The notes below the pieces were generated by a model. The model was not told where the DNA came from. It saw nothing but the letters and a program-made list of their open reading frames with translations, and did not search any database. Below are positions 8,178 through 16,623 of a DNA stretch of 45,596 nt, piece by piece. How positions within the stretch are numbered: position 1 is the stretch's first letter; every line of letters begins with the position of its first letter. A program made the translations under genes and the position numbers. Source of the DNA: Muribaculaceae bacterium (GTDB lineage Bacteria > Bacteroidota > Bacteroidia > Bacteroidales > Muribaculaceae); the NCBI GenBank assembly GCA_009775355.1, contig VSPN01000017.1:1-45596 (forward strand), in the 5' to 3' direction.

Positions 8178-8783
8178 ATGCAATCTCTTGAAGATAGAAT
8201 AATTACGAATATATCAAAACGCGGAAGAGGCACAATAGTGTCGCCTCTTGATTATGCGGGATATGGAGATTCAAAGGCCGTCCAGAAAGCCTTTGAACGA
8301 CTTACTGCAACCGAAAAGCTGATAAGAGTGGCACGTGGTGTCTATTGTTATCCAAAGATTGATAAGGTTTTGGGGCTGGGTATTCTTTATCCGACCATTG
8401 AGGAGATTGCCGCTGCTATTGCAAGGCGCGACAAGGCTAAGATTGTTCCGACCGGTGCGTATGCGCTTAATAAGCTCGGACTGTCAACCCAGTTGCCGAT
8501 GAATGTTGTATATCTGACAGATGGATCGCCACGTAAAGTAAAGTTGGAAGGGAACAGGGGCATACAGTTCAAGCATACTGCTAAAAAAAATCTGGCTTTT
8601 CAGAATGAAATCGCAATGCTCCTCACATTTGCCCTGCGCGAAATCGGAGAAAACAATATCACCGATACCCAGCTTGCCCATATCCGCAATCTGGTCAAGA
8701 CCATACCATTTGAAACAATAAAAAAGGATTTTGCCCTGATTCCGGCATGGATCCGTAAAATTATACTCGATTCCTATGAATAA
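8178..8783 (+). CDS. AbiEi-like type IV antitoxin (DUF6088-type)
   Basis: This 201-residue protein has the layout of AbiEi-like antitoxins. An N-terminal winged-helix region (about residues 1-60: RGRGTIVSPLDYAGYGDSKAV...AFERLTATEKLIRVARGVYCYP) should bind DNA. A C-terminal domain (about 75-200) has conserved ALNKLGLSTQLP and YLTDGSPRKVKL stretches. In the known family the N-terminus represses the operon and the C-terminus neutralises the toxin without direct complex formation. The gene overlaps the next by 8 bp, as expected for a coupled pair, and follows a perfect palindromic operator. Codon use is AT-rich compared with the neighbours, suggesting horizontal acquisition. Confidence 0.88.
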   Translation: MQSLEDRIITNISKRGRGTIVSPLDYAGYGDSKAVQKAFERLTATEKLIRVARGVYCYPKIDKVLGLGILYPTIEEIAAAIARRDKAKIVPTGAYALNKLGLSTQLPMNVVYLTDGSPRKVKLEGNRGIQFKHTAKKNLAFQNEIAMLLTFALREIGENNITDTQLAHIRNLVKTIPFETIKKDFALIPAWIRKIILDSYE

Positions 8784-9783
8784 ATTTCTGACACTTACCG
8801 AGGCTCAAAGAAGAACCGTATTTGAGCAGACAGCCGCAAAGATAAAACTTCCTGTAGCTGCTATTGAGAAAGATTTTTGGGTAACTGAGATACTCAATAT
8901 TCTTTTCTCACTGCTATACGCTGACAAGATGGTGTTCAAGGGTGGTACATCACTCAGCAAAGTCTGGGGTGTCATCCGACGGTTCTCAGAAGATATTGAC
9001 ATTACCATAGATCGCAGTATGTTCGGGATTGAGGGAGATGTAACCAAGAAGCAATTGAAGAAACTGCGTAAAGCGTCGTCTGTATTTGTACGTGATATTC
9101 TTGCTAATGATCTGACATTGGCGGTAGAACAAGCAGGATTAAGTGAATTTGTGACGATTAAGGCGGACCCCGATGGAGAAGGAGACGCGACATACCCTGA
9201 GCCTCGACAGATTCACATGATCTATAAGTCGGTACTACCCTCTGGAACTAATCTATATCTCCGTGATGAGGTACTGCTGGAAGTTGGGGCCCGTTCTCTG
9301 TTTGAACCAACAGCCAAAGCAAAGGTTGAATCCTTTGTAACAGGGACGTTCCCGCATCTTACATCAAATGACGACGATATTCAGATTGTTGCCGCTGTTG
9401 CAGAAAAGACATTTCTTGAAAAGGCATTCCTGCTTCATGAGTTATTCACAACCGATGGTTGCCGAAATGCCAATCGCAAATCACGACACTTGTATGACCT
9501 ATGCAAGATGCATGATGCCGGAATTGCTGACAAGGCAATTCCTGATGATGAACTGTGGGAAACTATTCGCCATCATCGCGAAGTATTCACTTCAATACGC
9601 GATGTTGACTACACACCGGACATTCGCAAACGTATAGCCCTCACTCCCCCTGAAAGCGTTATCGAGGAATGGAAGAGCGACTACGACACTATGGTTATGA
9701 ATATGATCTACGAGGATAATGTCCCCTCATTTGCGGACATCCTCGGAGTTGTGGCAAAAATAGAAAATATGTTCAAGGCTTAA
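8776..9783 (+). CDS. AbiEii/AbiGii-like nucleotidyltransferase toxin
   Basis: This 335-residue protein is the toxin partner. The nucleotidyltransferase signature is clear: FKGGTSLSK at residues 54-62 and SEDIDI at 71-76, giving the metal-binding Asp73 and Asp75. EKDFWVTE (31-38) is the usual N-terminal motif. A middle LLEVGARS and the downstream KAFLLHELF and KSRHLYDL segments match the DUF1814 domain. Known members transfer nucleotides to RNA or other targets and cause growth arrest, giving phage abortive infection. Nothing looks truncated, so it is probably active. It starts within the antitoxin gene (8-bp overlap) and is followed by a long perfect inverted repeat. Confidence 0.9.
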   Translation: MNKFLTLTEAQRRTVFEQTAAKIKLPVAAIEKDFWVTEILNILFSLLYADKMVFKGGTSLSKVWGVIRRFSEDIDITIDRSMFGIEGDVTKKQLKKLRKASSVFVRDILANDLTLAVEQAGLSEFVTIKADPDGEGDATYPEPRQIHMIYKSVLPSGTNLYLRDEVLLEVGARSLFEPTAKAKVESFVTGTFPHLTSNDDDIQIVAAVAEKTFLEKAFLLHELFTTDGCRNANRKSRHLYDLCKMHDAGIADKAIPDDELWETIRHHREVFTSIRDVDYTPDIRKRIALTPPESVIEEWKSDYDTMVMNMIYEDNVPSFADILGVVAKIENMFKA

Positions 9784-9888
9784 TTTTCAAGTTTTTTAGT
9801 AGATGACAAAAATTGAGTTTATGCTGTTAAATATTTAATTTTCAAGTGATTAAATTTGCAAAAGTCCCTGAAATTTAGTAATTTAAAG

Positions 9889-9939
9889 TTAAGTACATGA
9901 CAAAAATTTGAAAACATCGAATTTTTGTCATGTACTTAA
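9889..9939. repeat. Perfect 20-bp inverted repeat downstream of the toxin gene
   Basis: TTAAGTACATGACAAAAATT (9889-9908) pairs perfectly with 9920-9939 around an 11-nt loop. The left-arm core ATGACAAAAATT also occurs directly at 9803-9814, and TAATTTTCAAGT occurs at 9781-9792 and 9836-9847. It could act as the AbiE terminator. Its inner ends (GACAAAAAT...ATTTTTGTC) resemble the double palindrome before the ATPase gene at 20923, so it may instead be an orphan operator left from a lost gene. Confidence 0.75.
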
Positions 9940-9958
9940 ATTTACGATATAAAACAAT

Positions 9959-9986
9959 GCCGCCGGCGGTGCGGACCGTCGGCGGC
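9959..9986 (-). terminator. Terminator hairpin of pgi
   Basis: GCCGCCGGCGGT (9959-9970) pairs with ACCGTCGGCGGC (9975-9986) with one G-T pair and a 4-nt loop. It lies 34 bp past the pgi stop. On the minus strand it is followed by ATTGTTTTATA, a moderate T-rich tail. Confidence 0.75.
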
Positions 9987-10020
9987 TTATTTCAGCAGCA
10001 GTAGTGCTGTTTGTGAGGGA

Positions 10021-11325
10021 TCAATATCCCGGTTTCTTGAGCAGGGTGAACATGTTCTTCTTGTATGCCTCGACTCCGGGCTGGTTGAAGGGGTTGACAC
10101 CGAGCATGTAGCCGCTGATGCCGCAGGCCTTCTCGAAGAAGTAGATCAGGCCGCCGAGGGTGTGCTCGTCGAGCGACTCGATCACGATGCGCATGTTGGG
10201 CACGCCGCCGTCGACATGAGCCATCTGGGTGCCGAGTTCTGCCATCTTGTTGACCTCGTCGATGCGTTTGCCGGCGAGATAGTTGAGACCGTCGAGGTTC
10301 GCCTCGTCAGAGGGCACGCGACGCTCCACTGCGGGTTTCGCCACGGAGATGACAGTCTCGAAGATGGTGCGTTCGCCCTCCTGGATCCACTGACCCATCG
10401 AGTGGAGGTCGGTAGTGAAGTCTACGGCAGCCGGGTAGATGCCTTTTCCCTCCTTGCCCTCGGACTCGCCGTAGAGCTGCTTCCACCACTCTCCGAAGTA
10501 GTGGAGTTTCGGGTCGAAGTTGGCGAGGATCTCGATCTTCTTGCCGCTGCGGTAGAGCGCGTTTCTCATGCGGGCGTATGTCTCGGCGATATTGTCTTCG
10601 TTGGGACGGAGTGTGGATTTCTCCATCTCGACGGCGCCTGCCATGAGCTTCTTGATGTCGTGGCCTGCCACGGCGATCGGGAGAAGGCCGACCGGAGTGA
10701 GCACAGAGAAACGGCCGCCGACATTGTCGGGAATCACATATGTCTCATATCCCTCCTGAGTGGCGAGAGTGCGGAGCGCGCCCTTCTTCTCGTCGGTGAT
10801 CGCCACGATGAGGTCTTTGGCGGCTTCCTTGCCGGCCTGCTTCTCAAGCTGCTCCTTGAGGATGCGGAACGCTATGGCAGGTTCGGTGGTTGTGCCCGAT
10901 TTCGAGATCACGATGATGCCGAAGCGCTTGCCGGTGAGGAGTTTCTCAAGCTCGGCGGTGTATTCCTCGCCGATGTTCTGTCCGGCGTAGAGCACCTTCG
11001 GACGCTTGGGCTCCGGAGCGTAGTAGTATTCGAAGTTGTCGGCGAGAGCGGTGTTGACTGCCTTTGCGCCCAGATAAGAGCCGCCGATGCCGACGCACAC
11101 CACATAGTCGCAGTTTTCCTGCAGACGAGCGGCGGTGGCGTTGATGCGGTCAAGGAGTTCAGCCGGGGTCTCGGAGGGGAGTTTCACCCATCCGAGGAAA
11201 TCGTTGCCAGCGCCGCTTCCCTCTTCGAGAGTGGTTATTGCCTGGCGCGCGTCATCTTTGGCTGCGTTGAATTCCTTCTCTGCGAAAAAGAGAGCTTTTT
11301 CGATGTTGAGTTCTATAGATTTCAT
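10021..11325 (-). CDS. pgi: Glucose-6-phosphate isomerase
   Basis: This 434-residue enzyme interconverts glucose-6-phosphate and fructose-6-phosphate in glycolysis and gluconeogenesis. It is of the short bacterial type, against about 550 residues in E. coli. Family motifs include VCVGIGGSYLGAKAV, the sugar-phosphate-binding VISKSGTTTEPAIAFR, and DNVGGRFSVLTPVGLLPIAVAG. Also present are a C-terminal MGQWIQEG and the GVEAYKKNMF segment with the catalytic-lysine region. It is in the same orientation as lysS and gpsA but is separated from gpsA by 493 bp that hold a MITE-like element. It therefore probably has its own promoter, although I could not find an exact TAnnTTTG box. Confidence 0.97.
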   Translation of the reverse strand: MKSIELNIEKALFFAEKEFNAAKDDARQAITTLEEGSGAGNDFLGWVKLPSETPAELLDRINATAARLQENCDYVVCVGIGGSYLGAKAVNTALADNFEYYYAPEPKRPKVLYAGQNIGEEYTAELEKLLTGKRFGIIVISKSGTTTEPAIAFRILKEQLEKQAGKEAAKDLIVAITDEKKGALRTLATQEGYETYVIPDNVGGRFSVLTPVGLLPIAVAGHDIKKLMAGAVEMEKSTLRPNEDNIAETYARMRNALYRSGKKIEILANFDPKLHYFGEWWKQLYGESEGKEGKGIYPAAVDFTTDLHSMGQWIQEGERTIFETVISVAKPAVERRVPSDEANLDGLNYLAGKRIDEVNKMAELGTQMAHVDGGVPNMRIVIESLDEHTLGGLIYFFEKACGISGYMLGVNPFNQPGVEAYKKNMFTLLKKPGY

Positions 11326-11423
11326 TTTTATTGTATGTTTGGGTTAATACCTGTGTAAGTGTCCATATGCGGACATCCACTAAAAAAACGGAAAGGGTTA
11401 TGTTAAAGTTGGATATTGAAATA

Positions 11424-11772
11424 AGAGCTTGTTTAATAATAAATGTTACCGTCAGGGCGGTCAGTCACCGAGCAGATTTTCGCTTGCGATGAAGGAGTTA
11501 TGGGGATCCATAACGACTGAAGAGCAGGCGGAAATATGCCGGTGAATGACCGGTCAGAGGTAATGTTTCTTATCTTTTTCAAGTTTTTTCAATTTTTTTT
11601 GCAATTCCACAAGAGCCTGTCCGGTTCTGAAGTTACCTCCGGTCTCGTATATCTTGGCCGCTTTTTGACTTGTTCCTCAGTCGTGTACGTAAAGTACACT
11701 CCATCGTCACAAGTCAAAAATCGTCGCAAGCTATACGACCCTGACGGCAACATTTATTATTAAACAAGCTCT
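11424..11772. mobile_element. MITE-like element with 34-bp terminal inverted repeats
   Basis: The left end (11424-11457) begins AGAGCTTGTTTAATAATAAA and the right end (11739-11772) is its reverse complement with one mismatch in 34. The 349-bp element has no convincing coding content. Inside is a nested hairpin: TTTTTGACTTGT (11662-11673) pairs with ACAAGTCAAAAA (11709-11720), and GTGTAC (11683-11688) with GTACAC (11694-11699). The same end sequence recurs at 20819-20839 and, reversed, at 45165-45177. No clear target-site duplication was visible. It fills most of the gpsA-pgi gap; the remaining 11326-11423 holds only a small GTCC/GGAC hairpin. Confidence 0.75.
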
Positions 11773-11818
11773 AAAAGTAGTGGAAGTCGTTCCGCACCTG
11801 GGCGGAACGACTCCGGTC

Positions 11819-12832
11819 TTATGTGAACGAGCCTGTTATGGCCTCTACGGCGCGGCGCGGCGCGGCGTTGCGGTAGAGTATGTCGTATACGCAGTCGAGG
11901 ATCGGCATGTCGACCGCCGGGCCGGCGGTGTTGATCTGGTGGATGCACTTGGTGCCGAAATATCCTTCAGCCACCATCTCCATCTCCATCATGGCAGCCT
12001 TCACGCTGTATCCCTTGCCGATCATCGCCCCGAAATTATGGTTGCGCGAGAACCGGCTGTAGGCTGTGACGAGCAGGTCGCCGAGATATGCCGAGCGGCA
12101 GATGTCGCGGTCAGGGGCCGGAGAGACGGCGTCGACGAAGCGGGCCATCTCGCGCACGGCGTTGCAGACGGTCATGGCCAGGAAATTGTCGCCGGCCTTC
12201 ATGCCGTGCAGGATTCCTGCGGCGATCGCGTAGACGTTTTTCAGCACGGCGGCATACTCTATGCCGTCGACATCGGCCGACACGATGGTCTTCATCTTCT
12301 TGCCGTCGAGGAGCGAGGCGAAAGCGGCGGCCTTCTCCACGTCGCGGCATCCGATGGTGAGATAGCTGAGGCGTTCGAGCGCGACCTCCTCGGCGTGGCA
12401 GGGTCCTCCGATTACGAGCATGTTCTCCTCGCGGCATCCGAAGCGCGAACGCATGTAGTCGGAGATGATCATGTTGGAGTCGGGCACTATGCCTTTCACC
12501 GCAGAGACGATGTTCTTGCCCGATATGTCGGCCGAGATCCTGTCGGCCGTGTCCTTGAAGTAGGGAGAGGGCACGACAAAGAGCAGCGTGTCGGCGCCGT
12601 CGCAGGCCTCGTTGATGTCAGACGTGAAGTCGATGCGCATCGTGTCGAACGCCACGTCCGACAGATACACCGGGTTATGGCCGTATCTGACGAACTCGTC
12701 GATGCGGTCCTGACGGTGTACGAACCAACCGATCCGGTCGCAGTTGCCGAGCAGCAACTTGGCGAGGGCGGTGGCCCAGCTTCCGCTTCCGATCACGGCT
12801 ACACGTCCGGCTGATTTCAATGGTGATGGCAT
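11819..12832 (-). CDS. gpsA: NAD(P)-dependent glycerol-3-phosphate dehydrogenase
   Basis: This enzyme reduces dihydroxyacetone phosphate to sn-glycerol-3-phosphate for phospholipid synthesis. I chose the ATG at 12832, giving 337 residues and placing the dinucleotide-binding motif VAVIGSGSWATALAKLL at the N-terminus, as is usual for the family. The open frame runs further upstream to 13027, but that part overlaps lysS in another frame and has no family similarity. Other expected motifs are VVPSPYFKD, AVKGI, VIGGPCHAEEVA, the catalytic-lysine region AAVLKNVYAIAAG and the C-terminal SRNHNFGAMIGKG. The start lies 10 bp after the lysS stop codon, so the two form an operon. Confidence 0.95.
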   Translation of the reverse strand: MPSPLKSAGRVAVIGSGSWATALAKLLLGNCDRIGWFVHRQDRIDEFVRYGHNPVYLSDVAFDTMRIDFTSDINEACDGADTLLFVVPSPYFKDTADRISADISGKNIVSAVKGIVPDSNMIISDYMRSRFGCREENMLVIGGPCHAEEVALERLSYLTIGCRDVEKAAAFASLLDGKKMKTIVSADVDGIEYAAVLKNVYAIAAGILHGMKAGDNFLAMTVCNAVREMARFVDAVSPAPDRDICRSAYLGDLLVTAYSRFSRNHNFGAMIGKGYSVKAAMMEMEMVAEGYFGTKCIHQINTAGPAVDMPILDCVYDILYRNAAPRRAVEAITGSFT

Positions 12833-12842
12833 AACGGTCGCG

Positions 12843-14393
12843 TCAGGCGTCTTTTTCTTCTGATTCCTCCTTCTGCTGCTGTTTCTTCTCGGGGCGCATC
12901 TGCGGGAAGAGCAGCACCTCCTGGATGGTGGTCTGGCCTGTGAGCAGCATGGCGAGACGGTCCATGCCGATGCCCATGCCCGATGTGGGGGGCATGCCGT
13001 ATTCGAGGGCGCGGATGAAGTCGGCATCGATGATCATGGCCTCGTCATCACCCTTGTCGGCCAGTCGCATCTGGTCGACGAAGCGGCCGTACTGGTCGAT
13101 AGGGTCGTTGAGCTCGCTGTAAGCGTTTGCAAGTTCCTTGCCGTTGACCATAAGCTCGAAGCGCTCGGTCAGCTCGGGGTTCTCGCGGTGACGCTTTGTG
13201 AGGGGAGACATCTCGATGGGATAGTCGGTTATGAAAGTCGGCTGGATGAACGAACCCTCGCACTTCTCGCCGAAGATCTCGTCGATGAGTTTGCCTTTTC
13301 CCATGGAGGGGTCGGTCTCGATTCCGGCCTCGCGGCAGAACGCGCGGAGTTCCTCCTCGCTCTTGCCGGTGATGTCGAAACCGGTCTTCTCTCTGATGGC
13401 GTCGGTCATGGTGATGCGTCGGTAGGGAGCCTTGAAGTCTATCTCGTTGTCGCCCACCTGCACCTTTGTGGTGCCGTTGACGTCGAGGCAGATCTTCTCG
13501 AGCATCTTCTCGGTGAACTCCATCATCCAGTTGTAGTCCTTGTACGACACGTATATCTCCATGCAGGTGAACTCCGGGTTGTGCGTGCGGTCCATGCCCT
13601 CGTTGCGGAAGTTTTTCGAGAACTCATATACACCCTCGAAGCCGCCGACAATAAGGCGCTTGAGATAAAGCTCGTTGGCGATGCGCAGATAGAGCGGAAT
13701 GTCGAGCGCGTTGTGGTGCGTGATGAACGGGCGGGCCGACGCACCGCCGGGAATCGACTGGAGCACGGGGGTCTCGACCTCAAGATAGCCGAACGAGTTG
13801 AAATACTCGCGCATGGAGTTGAACATGCGGGTGCGTTTCAGGAATATGTCGCGCACGCCGGGGTTGACCACGAGGTCTACATAACGCTGGCGGTAACGCA
13901 GCTCCGGGTCGGTGAACGCATCATATGCCTTGCCGTCTTTCATCTTGACGATGGGGAGGGGACGGAGGCTCTTCGAGAGCACGGTGATCTCTTTGGCATG
14001 GATGGTGATCTCGCCCATCTGGGTGCGGAACACGAAGCCTTTCACGCCGATAAAGTCGCCTATGTCGAGGAGTTTCTTGAACACTACGTTATAGAATTCC
14101 TTGTCCTCGCCCGGACAGATGTCGTCGCGCGACACATAGATCTGAATACGTCCGTCGGCGTCCTGCAGCTCCATGAAAGAAGCCTTGCCCATGATTCGGC
14201 GGCTCATGATTCGTCCGGCCACCGACACCTCGCGAAGAGGTTCCACGTCATCCTTGAAATTCTCTTTGATTTCGGCGGTATGGCCTGTGACGGGATATTC
14301 GGCTGCGGGATAAGGTTCGATGCCGCGCTCGCGGAGCGCGTTCATGCTGTTTCGGCGAACGATCTCCTGTTCGCTCAGTTCATGATTTGCCAT
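12843..14393 (-). CDS. lysS: Lysyl-tRNA synthetase, class II
   Basis: This 516-residue class II aminoacyl-tRNA synthetase charges tRNA-Lys. The N-terminal OB fold (about residues 55-150) includes VAGRIMSRRIMGKASFMELQD and binds the anticodon. The catalytic core has motif 1 (RQRYVDLVVNPGVRDIFLKRTRM), motif 2 (FRNEGMDRTHNPEFTCMEIY) and motif 3 (GMGIGMDRLAMLLTG). The C-terminus ends in a charged Gln/Lys/Glu tail. Length is normal. It is the first gene of the lysS-gpsA operon and has an almost ideal promoter 42-73 bp upstream. Confidence 0.98.
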   Translation of the reverse strand: MANHELSEQEIVRRNSMNALRERGIEPYPAAEYPVTGHTAEIKENFKDDVEPLREVSVAGRIMSRRIMGKASFMELQDADGRIQIYVSRDDICPGEDKEFYNVVFKKLLDIGDFIGVKGFVFRTQMGEITIHAKEITVLSKSLRPLPIVKMKDGKAYDAFTDPELRYRQRYVDLVVNPGVRDIFLKRTRMFNSMREYFNSFGYLEVETPVLQSIPGGASARPFITHHNALDIPLYLRIANELYLKRLIVGGFEGVYEFSKNFRNEGMDRTHNPEFTCMEIYVSYKDYNWMMEFTEKMLEKICLDVNGTTKVQVGDNEIDFKAPYRRITMTDAIREKTGFDITGKSEEELRAFCREAGIETDPSMGKGKLIDEIFGEKCEGSFIQPTFITDYPIEMSPLTKRHRENPELTERFELMVNGKELANAYSELNDPIDQYGRFVDQMRLADKGDDEAMIIDADFIRALEYGMPPTSGMGIGMDRLAMLLTGQTTIQEVLLFPQMRPEKKQQQKEESEEKDA

Positions 14394-14434
14394 ATATGGT
14401 GATTCGTTTGATTTTTTCTAAGTACTTCAAACTG

Positions 14435-14466
14435 CAAAATTAATAAATAACATCAAGTTACGCAAA
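14435..14466 (-). promoter_or_regulatory. lysS promoter
   Basis: On the minus strand TTTG (complement of 14463-14466) is followed after exactly 20 nt by TAATTTTG (complement of 14435-14442), matching the Bacteroidetes consensus at every defined position. The lysS start at 14393 is about 40 nt downstream. Confidence 0.85.
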
Positions 14467-14518
14467 TCCGGTTTTTTATGCCGGGGTCAGCGGCGGCAAT
14501 GAACACTTCCGACGCGGG

Positions 14519-14618
14519 GGACGCGATTAATCGCGTCCGTACAGGATGATGTTGTGATCGGCACACACGCTGAATAGTCGTAAGGGCATGTTTAATAAAA
14601 TATGTGGTAATAGCGGTC
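14519..14618. repeat. 100-bp interspersed repeat, copy 1, with 20-bp palindrome
   Basis: The repeat starts with the palindrome GGACGCGATTAATCGCGTCC (14519-14538) and ends in TAATAGCGGTC. Copy 2 at 20708-20807, in the same orientation, differs at only two of 100 positions by my alignment. It contains GGGCATGTTTAATAAAAT, related to the ends of the MITE-like element. Its last two bases overlap the stop codon of the regulator gene that ends at 14617. Confidence 0.85.
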
Positions 14619-16323
14619 AGGATTCGGCGGCGAGGTCGCGGAGGTATTTCTCGGTCGGGACGGTGAGTGCCAGCTTTTTGCGGATGTTGTATTTTGTGAC
14701 GTCGATGGTGCGCGGCGATCTGCCGGTCAGCGCCGCTATGTCTTTTGTCGATAGGTCGAGCAGCATGAAGGCGCAGAGGCGTTTCTCCGTCTTGGTCAGG
14801 TCGGGATGCCGCTGGTCGAGCAGAGTCATGAAGTTCTTGTTGGTCATCTCGAACTGTATCCAGAAGATATCCCACATCTTCTCCTTGCCGTCGAGTTCGC
14901 GCAGCTGCCGCATGAAGCCGTCTCTCGTCTTCTTGTCGAAACTGTCGGCGGCGAGATTACGCTTGAACGAGTCGAGAAGCGTCTCGAGATTGGCGAGGCG
15001 GAGCATCAGCGACGTGTGGCGACGGTTCATGTCTTCCTCCTTGCGGAGCTGTTCCTCGCGCCTGAGGTTTGTGCTGTTTATCTTGTCGCGGGCCTCGCGA
15101 ACGGTTCTTAGCGAGCGGTCGAGGCGCGACCGCAGCCTTCGGTTTGCCGCTACCGACACAGAGAGCGCGACCGCAGCCGCCGCCAGTGCTGCGGCGAGAG
15201 CCACGAGCCAGCCGCGCAGCCGGGTCACATTGTCGGCTGCCCTCTCGGCGCGGGCGGAGATCTCGATGTTCTGCGCGGCGGTCTTCGCCTGCATCCTCTT
15301 CATGTTGGCTATGATCGAGTCTCCGGCTACAAGAGCGGAGTCGAGAGAGTTGTAGGCGGGTGCCAGATAGCCGAGTCCGGCCAATGCCTGACCGCGTATG
15401 ATGTAGAACGCGCGTGTGTTTGACAATGTGCCCGACTTCTGCGAACTGTGACGGCTGGACCAGATGGCATCCATCGCACCCTCGTAATCCTTGCGGCGCA
15501 GTCGGACAATTGCCAGCATGTGGCGGGCCGATCGCTTCATGCCGCTTTCTTTGTCGCCCGATATCTGAAGTGCCTCCTGAAGATATTTCTCGGATGCCTC
15601 AGGCATCCCTTTGTTCATATAGATCTGGGCGATCTGCAGGAGAGCCCCGATCCGGGTGTCGTCGTCGAGGGCAAGCTCGCGAACGGCCCGGACCTCGTTG
15701 TAGGCCGAGTCAAGAAGATTGTCGTTGATGAGCAGTGCGGCTGCCGAACCGTGTATGCGGGCCTCGGCGTCCTGGCGGAAACGCTTTTCGAGCGGATATG
15801 ATGCCGCCATTGACCGCGCCCTGTCGAGCCATTTGCGGGCCATGGTGACGTCGTTGATGTCGCTGTAGATGGTAAAGATGGAAAGAGCCGCTTTCAGATC
15901 CCAGTATCTGAGGCTGTCGGGCTTTGGCGACCCGATGATGCGCTCGAACCCCGAGAGACTTCTGAAAAGGTCGAATGTCTCGCCAAGTGCCGACGACTGT
16001 ATAAAGAGCAGCGGAAGGCGCTGGTGGAGCGGCAGTCTGCGGTTTGACGCAAGAATCGCCTCTGTCAGGGCGAGAGCCTTTTCCGGATGTCCAGATGAGC
16101 GCAGAAGGTCAGCCTTTCTGATCTCGATGTCTACCTTGTCGGGGCCGGCCATGTTGATCAGCGAGTCAAACCATATGATGCGAAGGTCGGGGTCGATATC
16201 CTCGCGTGCCGCCATGTCCCGGTAGAAATCCTCCTTGAGCGAGGTGGCGAGCCGGGAGTCGGGAGCCGCTTCCGCCAGCAAGGCAAGAAGCATGATAACC
16301 GCTATGACGAATGGTCTTGACAT
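14617..16323 (-). CDS. Membrane-anchored TPR/HTH regulator A
   Basis: This 568-residue protein begins with a signal peptide or anchor (residues 1-19). It continues with a helical TPR-like region (about 60-345), a transmembrane helix (371-392) and a coiled coil (about 395-455). It ends with a cytoplasmic LuxR/GerE-like helix-turn-helix (507-552: LTKTEKRLCAFMLLDLSTKDIAALTGRSPRTIDVTKYNIRKKL). Proteins with periplasmic TPRs and a cytoplasmic HTH are a known Bacteroidetes architecture, thought to sense an envelope or extracellular signal and control nearby genes. It is divergent from secreted protein A and the C10 protease and is a paralogue of regulator B at 24825. Identical short stretches include PKPDSLRY and RHPDLTKTE. 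The obvious inference is control of the divergent genes. Confidence 0.88.
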   Translation of the reverse strand: MSRPFVIAVIMLLALLAEAAPDSRLATSLKEDFYRDMAAREDIDPDLRIIWFDSLINMAGPDKVDIEIRKADLLRSSGHPEKALALTEAILASNRRLPLHQRLPLLFIQSSALGETFDLFRSLSGFERIIGSPKPDSLRYWDLKAALSIFTIYSDINDVTMARKWLDRARSMAASYPLEKRFRQDAEARIHGSAAALLINDNLLDSAYNEVRAVRELALDDDTRIGALLQIAQIYMNKGMPEASEKYLQEALQISGDKESGMKRSARHMLAIVRLRRKDYEGAMDAIWSSRHSSQKSGTLSNTRAFYIIRGQALAGLGYLAPAYNSLDSALVAGDSIIANMKRMQAKTAAQNIEISARAERAADNVTRLRGWLVALAAALAAAAVALSVSVAANRRLRSRLDRSLRTVREARDKINSTNLRREEQLRKEEDMNRRHTSLMLRLANLETLLDSFKRNLAADSFDKKTRDGFMRQLRELDGKEKMWDIFWIQFEMTNKNFMTLLDQRHPDLTKTEKRLCAFMLLDLSTKDIAALTGRSPRTIDVTKYNIRKKLALTVPTEKYLRDLAAES

Positions 16324-16334
16324 ACTTGCGTCTG

Positions 16335-16365
16335 CAATTTAATTATTATTTTCTTAACTTCCAAA
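16335..16365 (-). promoter_or_regulatory. Possible promoter of regulator A
   Basis: Minus strand TTTG (complement of 16362-16365), 19 nt, then TTAAATTG (complement of 16335-16342), which departs from TAnnTTTG at two positions. The start would be very close, about 12 nt downstream, so the transcript would be almost leaderless. Confidence 0.4.
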
Positions 16366-16524
16366 CGTGCCCCCGTGTTTTTTGGCAGATCCTTTAGACT
16401 CGCTCTTGGGAAGTATTAATTTTAAGTATTGTAAAATATTGAAAACCAATATAAAGAATAGAAATTAAGTAATAACCCGAAGATACTTAAACCGGCTTGT
16501 AATGGATTATTTGAACGTCCTGTT

Positions 16525-16556
16525 TTTGGAGTATTATTCTTTTACCGTTAATATTG
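16525..16556 (+). promoter_or_regulatory. Promoter of secreted protein A / C10 protease
   Basis: TTTG at 16525-16528, exactly 20 nt, then TAATATTG at 16549-16556 (one mismatch to TAnnTTTG). The leader to the start at 16624 is about 60 nt. The 160 bp between this and the divergent regulator promoter is AT-rich and is where a regulator-binding site would be expected; no clear palindrome was seen. Confidence 0.7.
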
Positions 16557-16623
16557 CCGTCGCAACCCCCCAGTCATCATTACGCAGACATGGAGTTGCA
16601 ATATCGTTCAACCTTAAACACTC

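Noticed and set aside
10162..11358. Long plus-strand open frame opposite pgi
   Set aside because: It is a shadow of the pgi codons in GC-rich DNA; the translation has no domain and pgi is certain.
11536..11763. 75-codon frame inside the MITE-like element
   Set aside because: It runs through the internal hairpin and the right terminal repeat, so it is a by-product of the repeat.
12833..13027. Upstream extension of gpsA
   Set aside because: The extra 65 residues overlap lysS in another frame and place the nucleotide-binding motif far from the N-terminus.
13188..14402. 404-codon plus-strand open frame opposite lysS
   Set aside because: Same cause; it lies entirely antisense to a clear class II synthetase.
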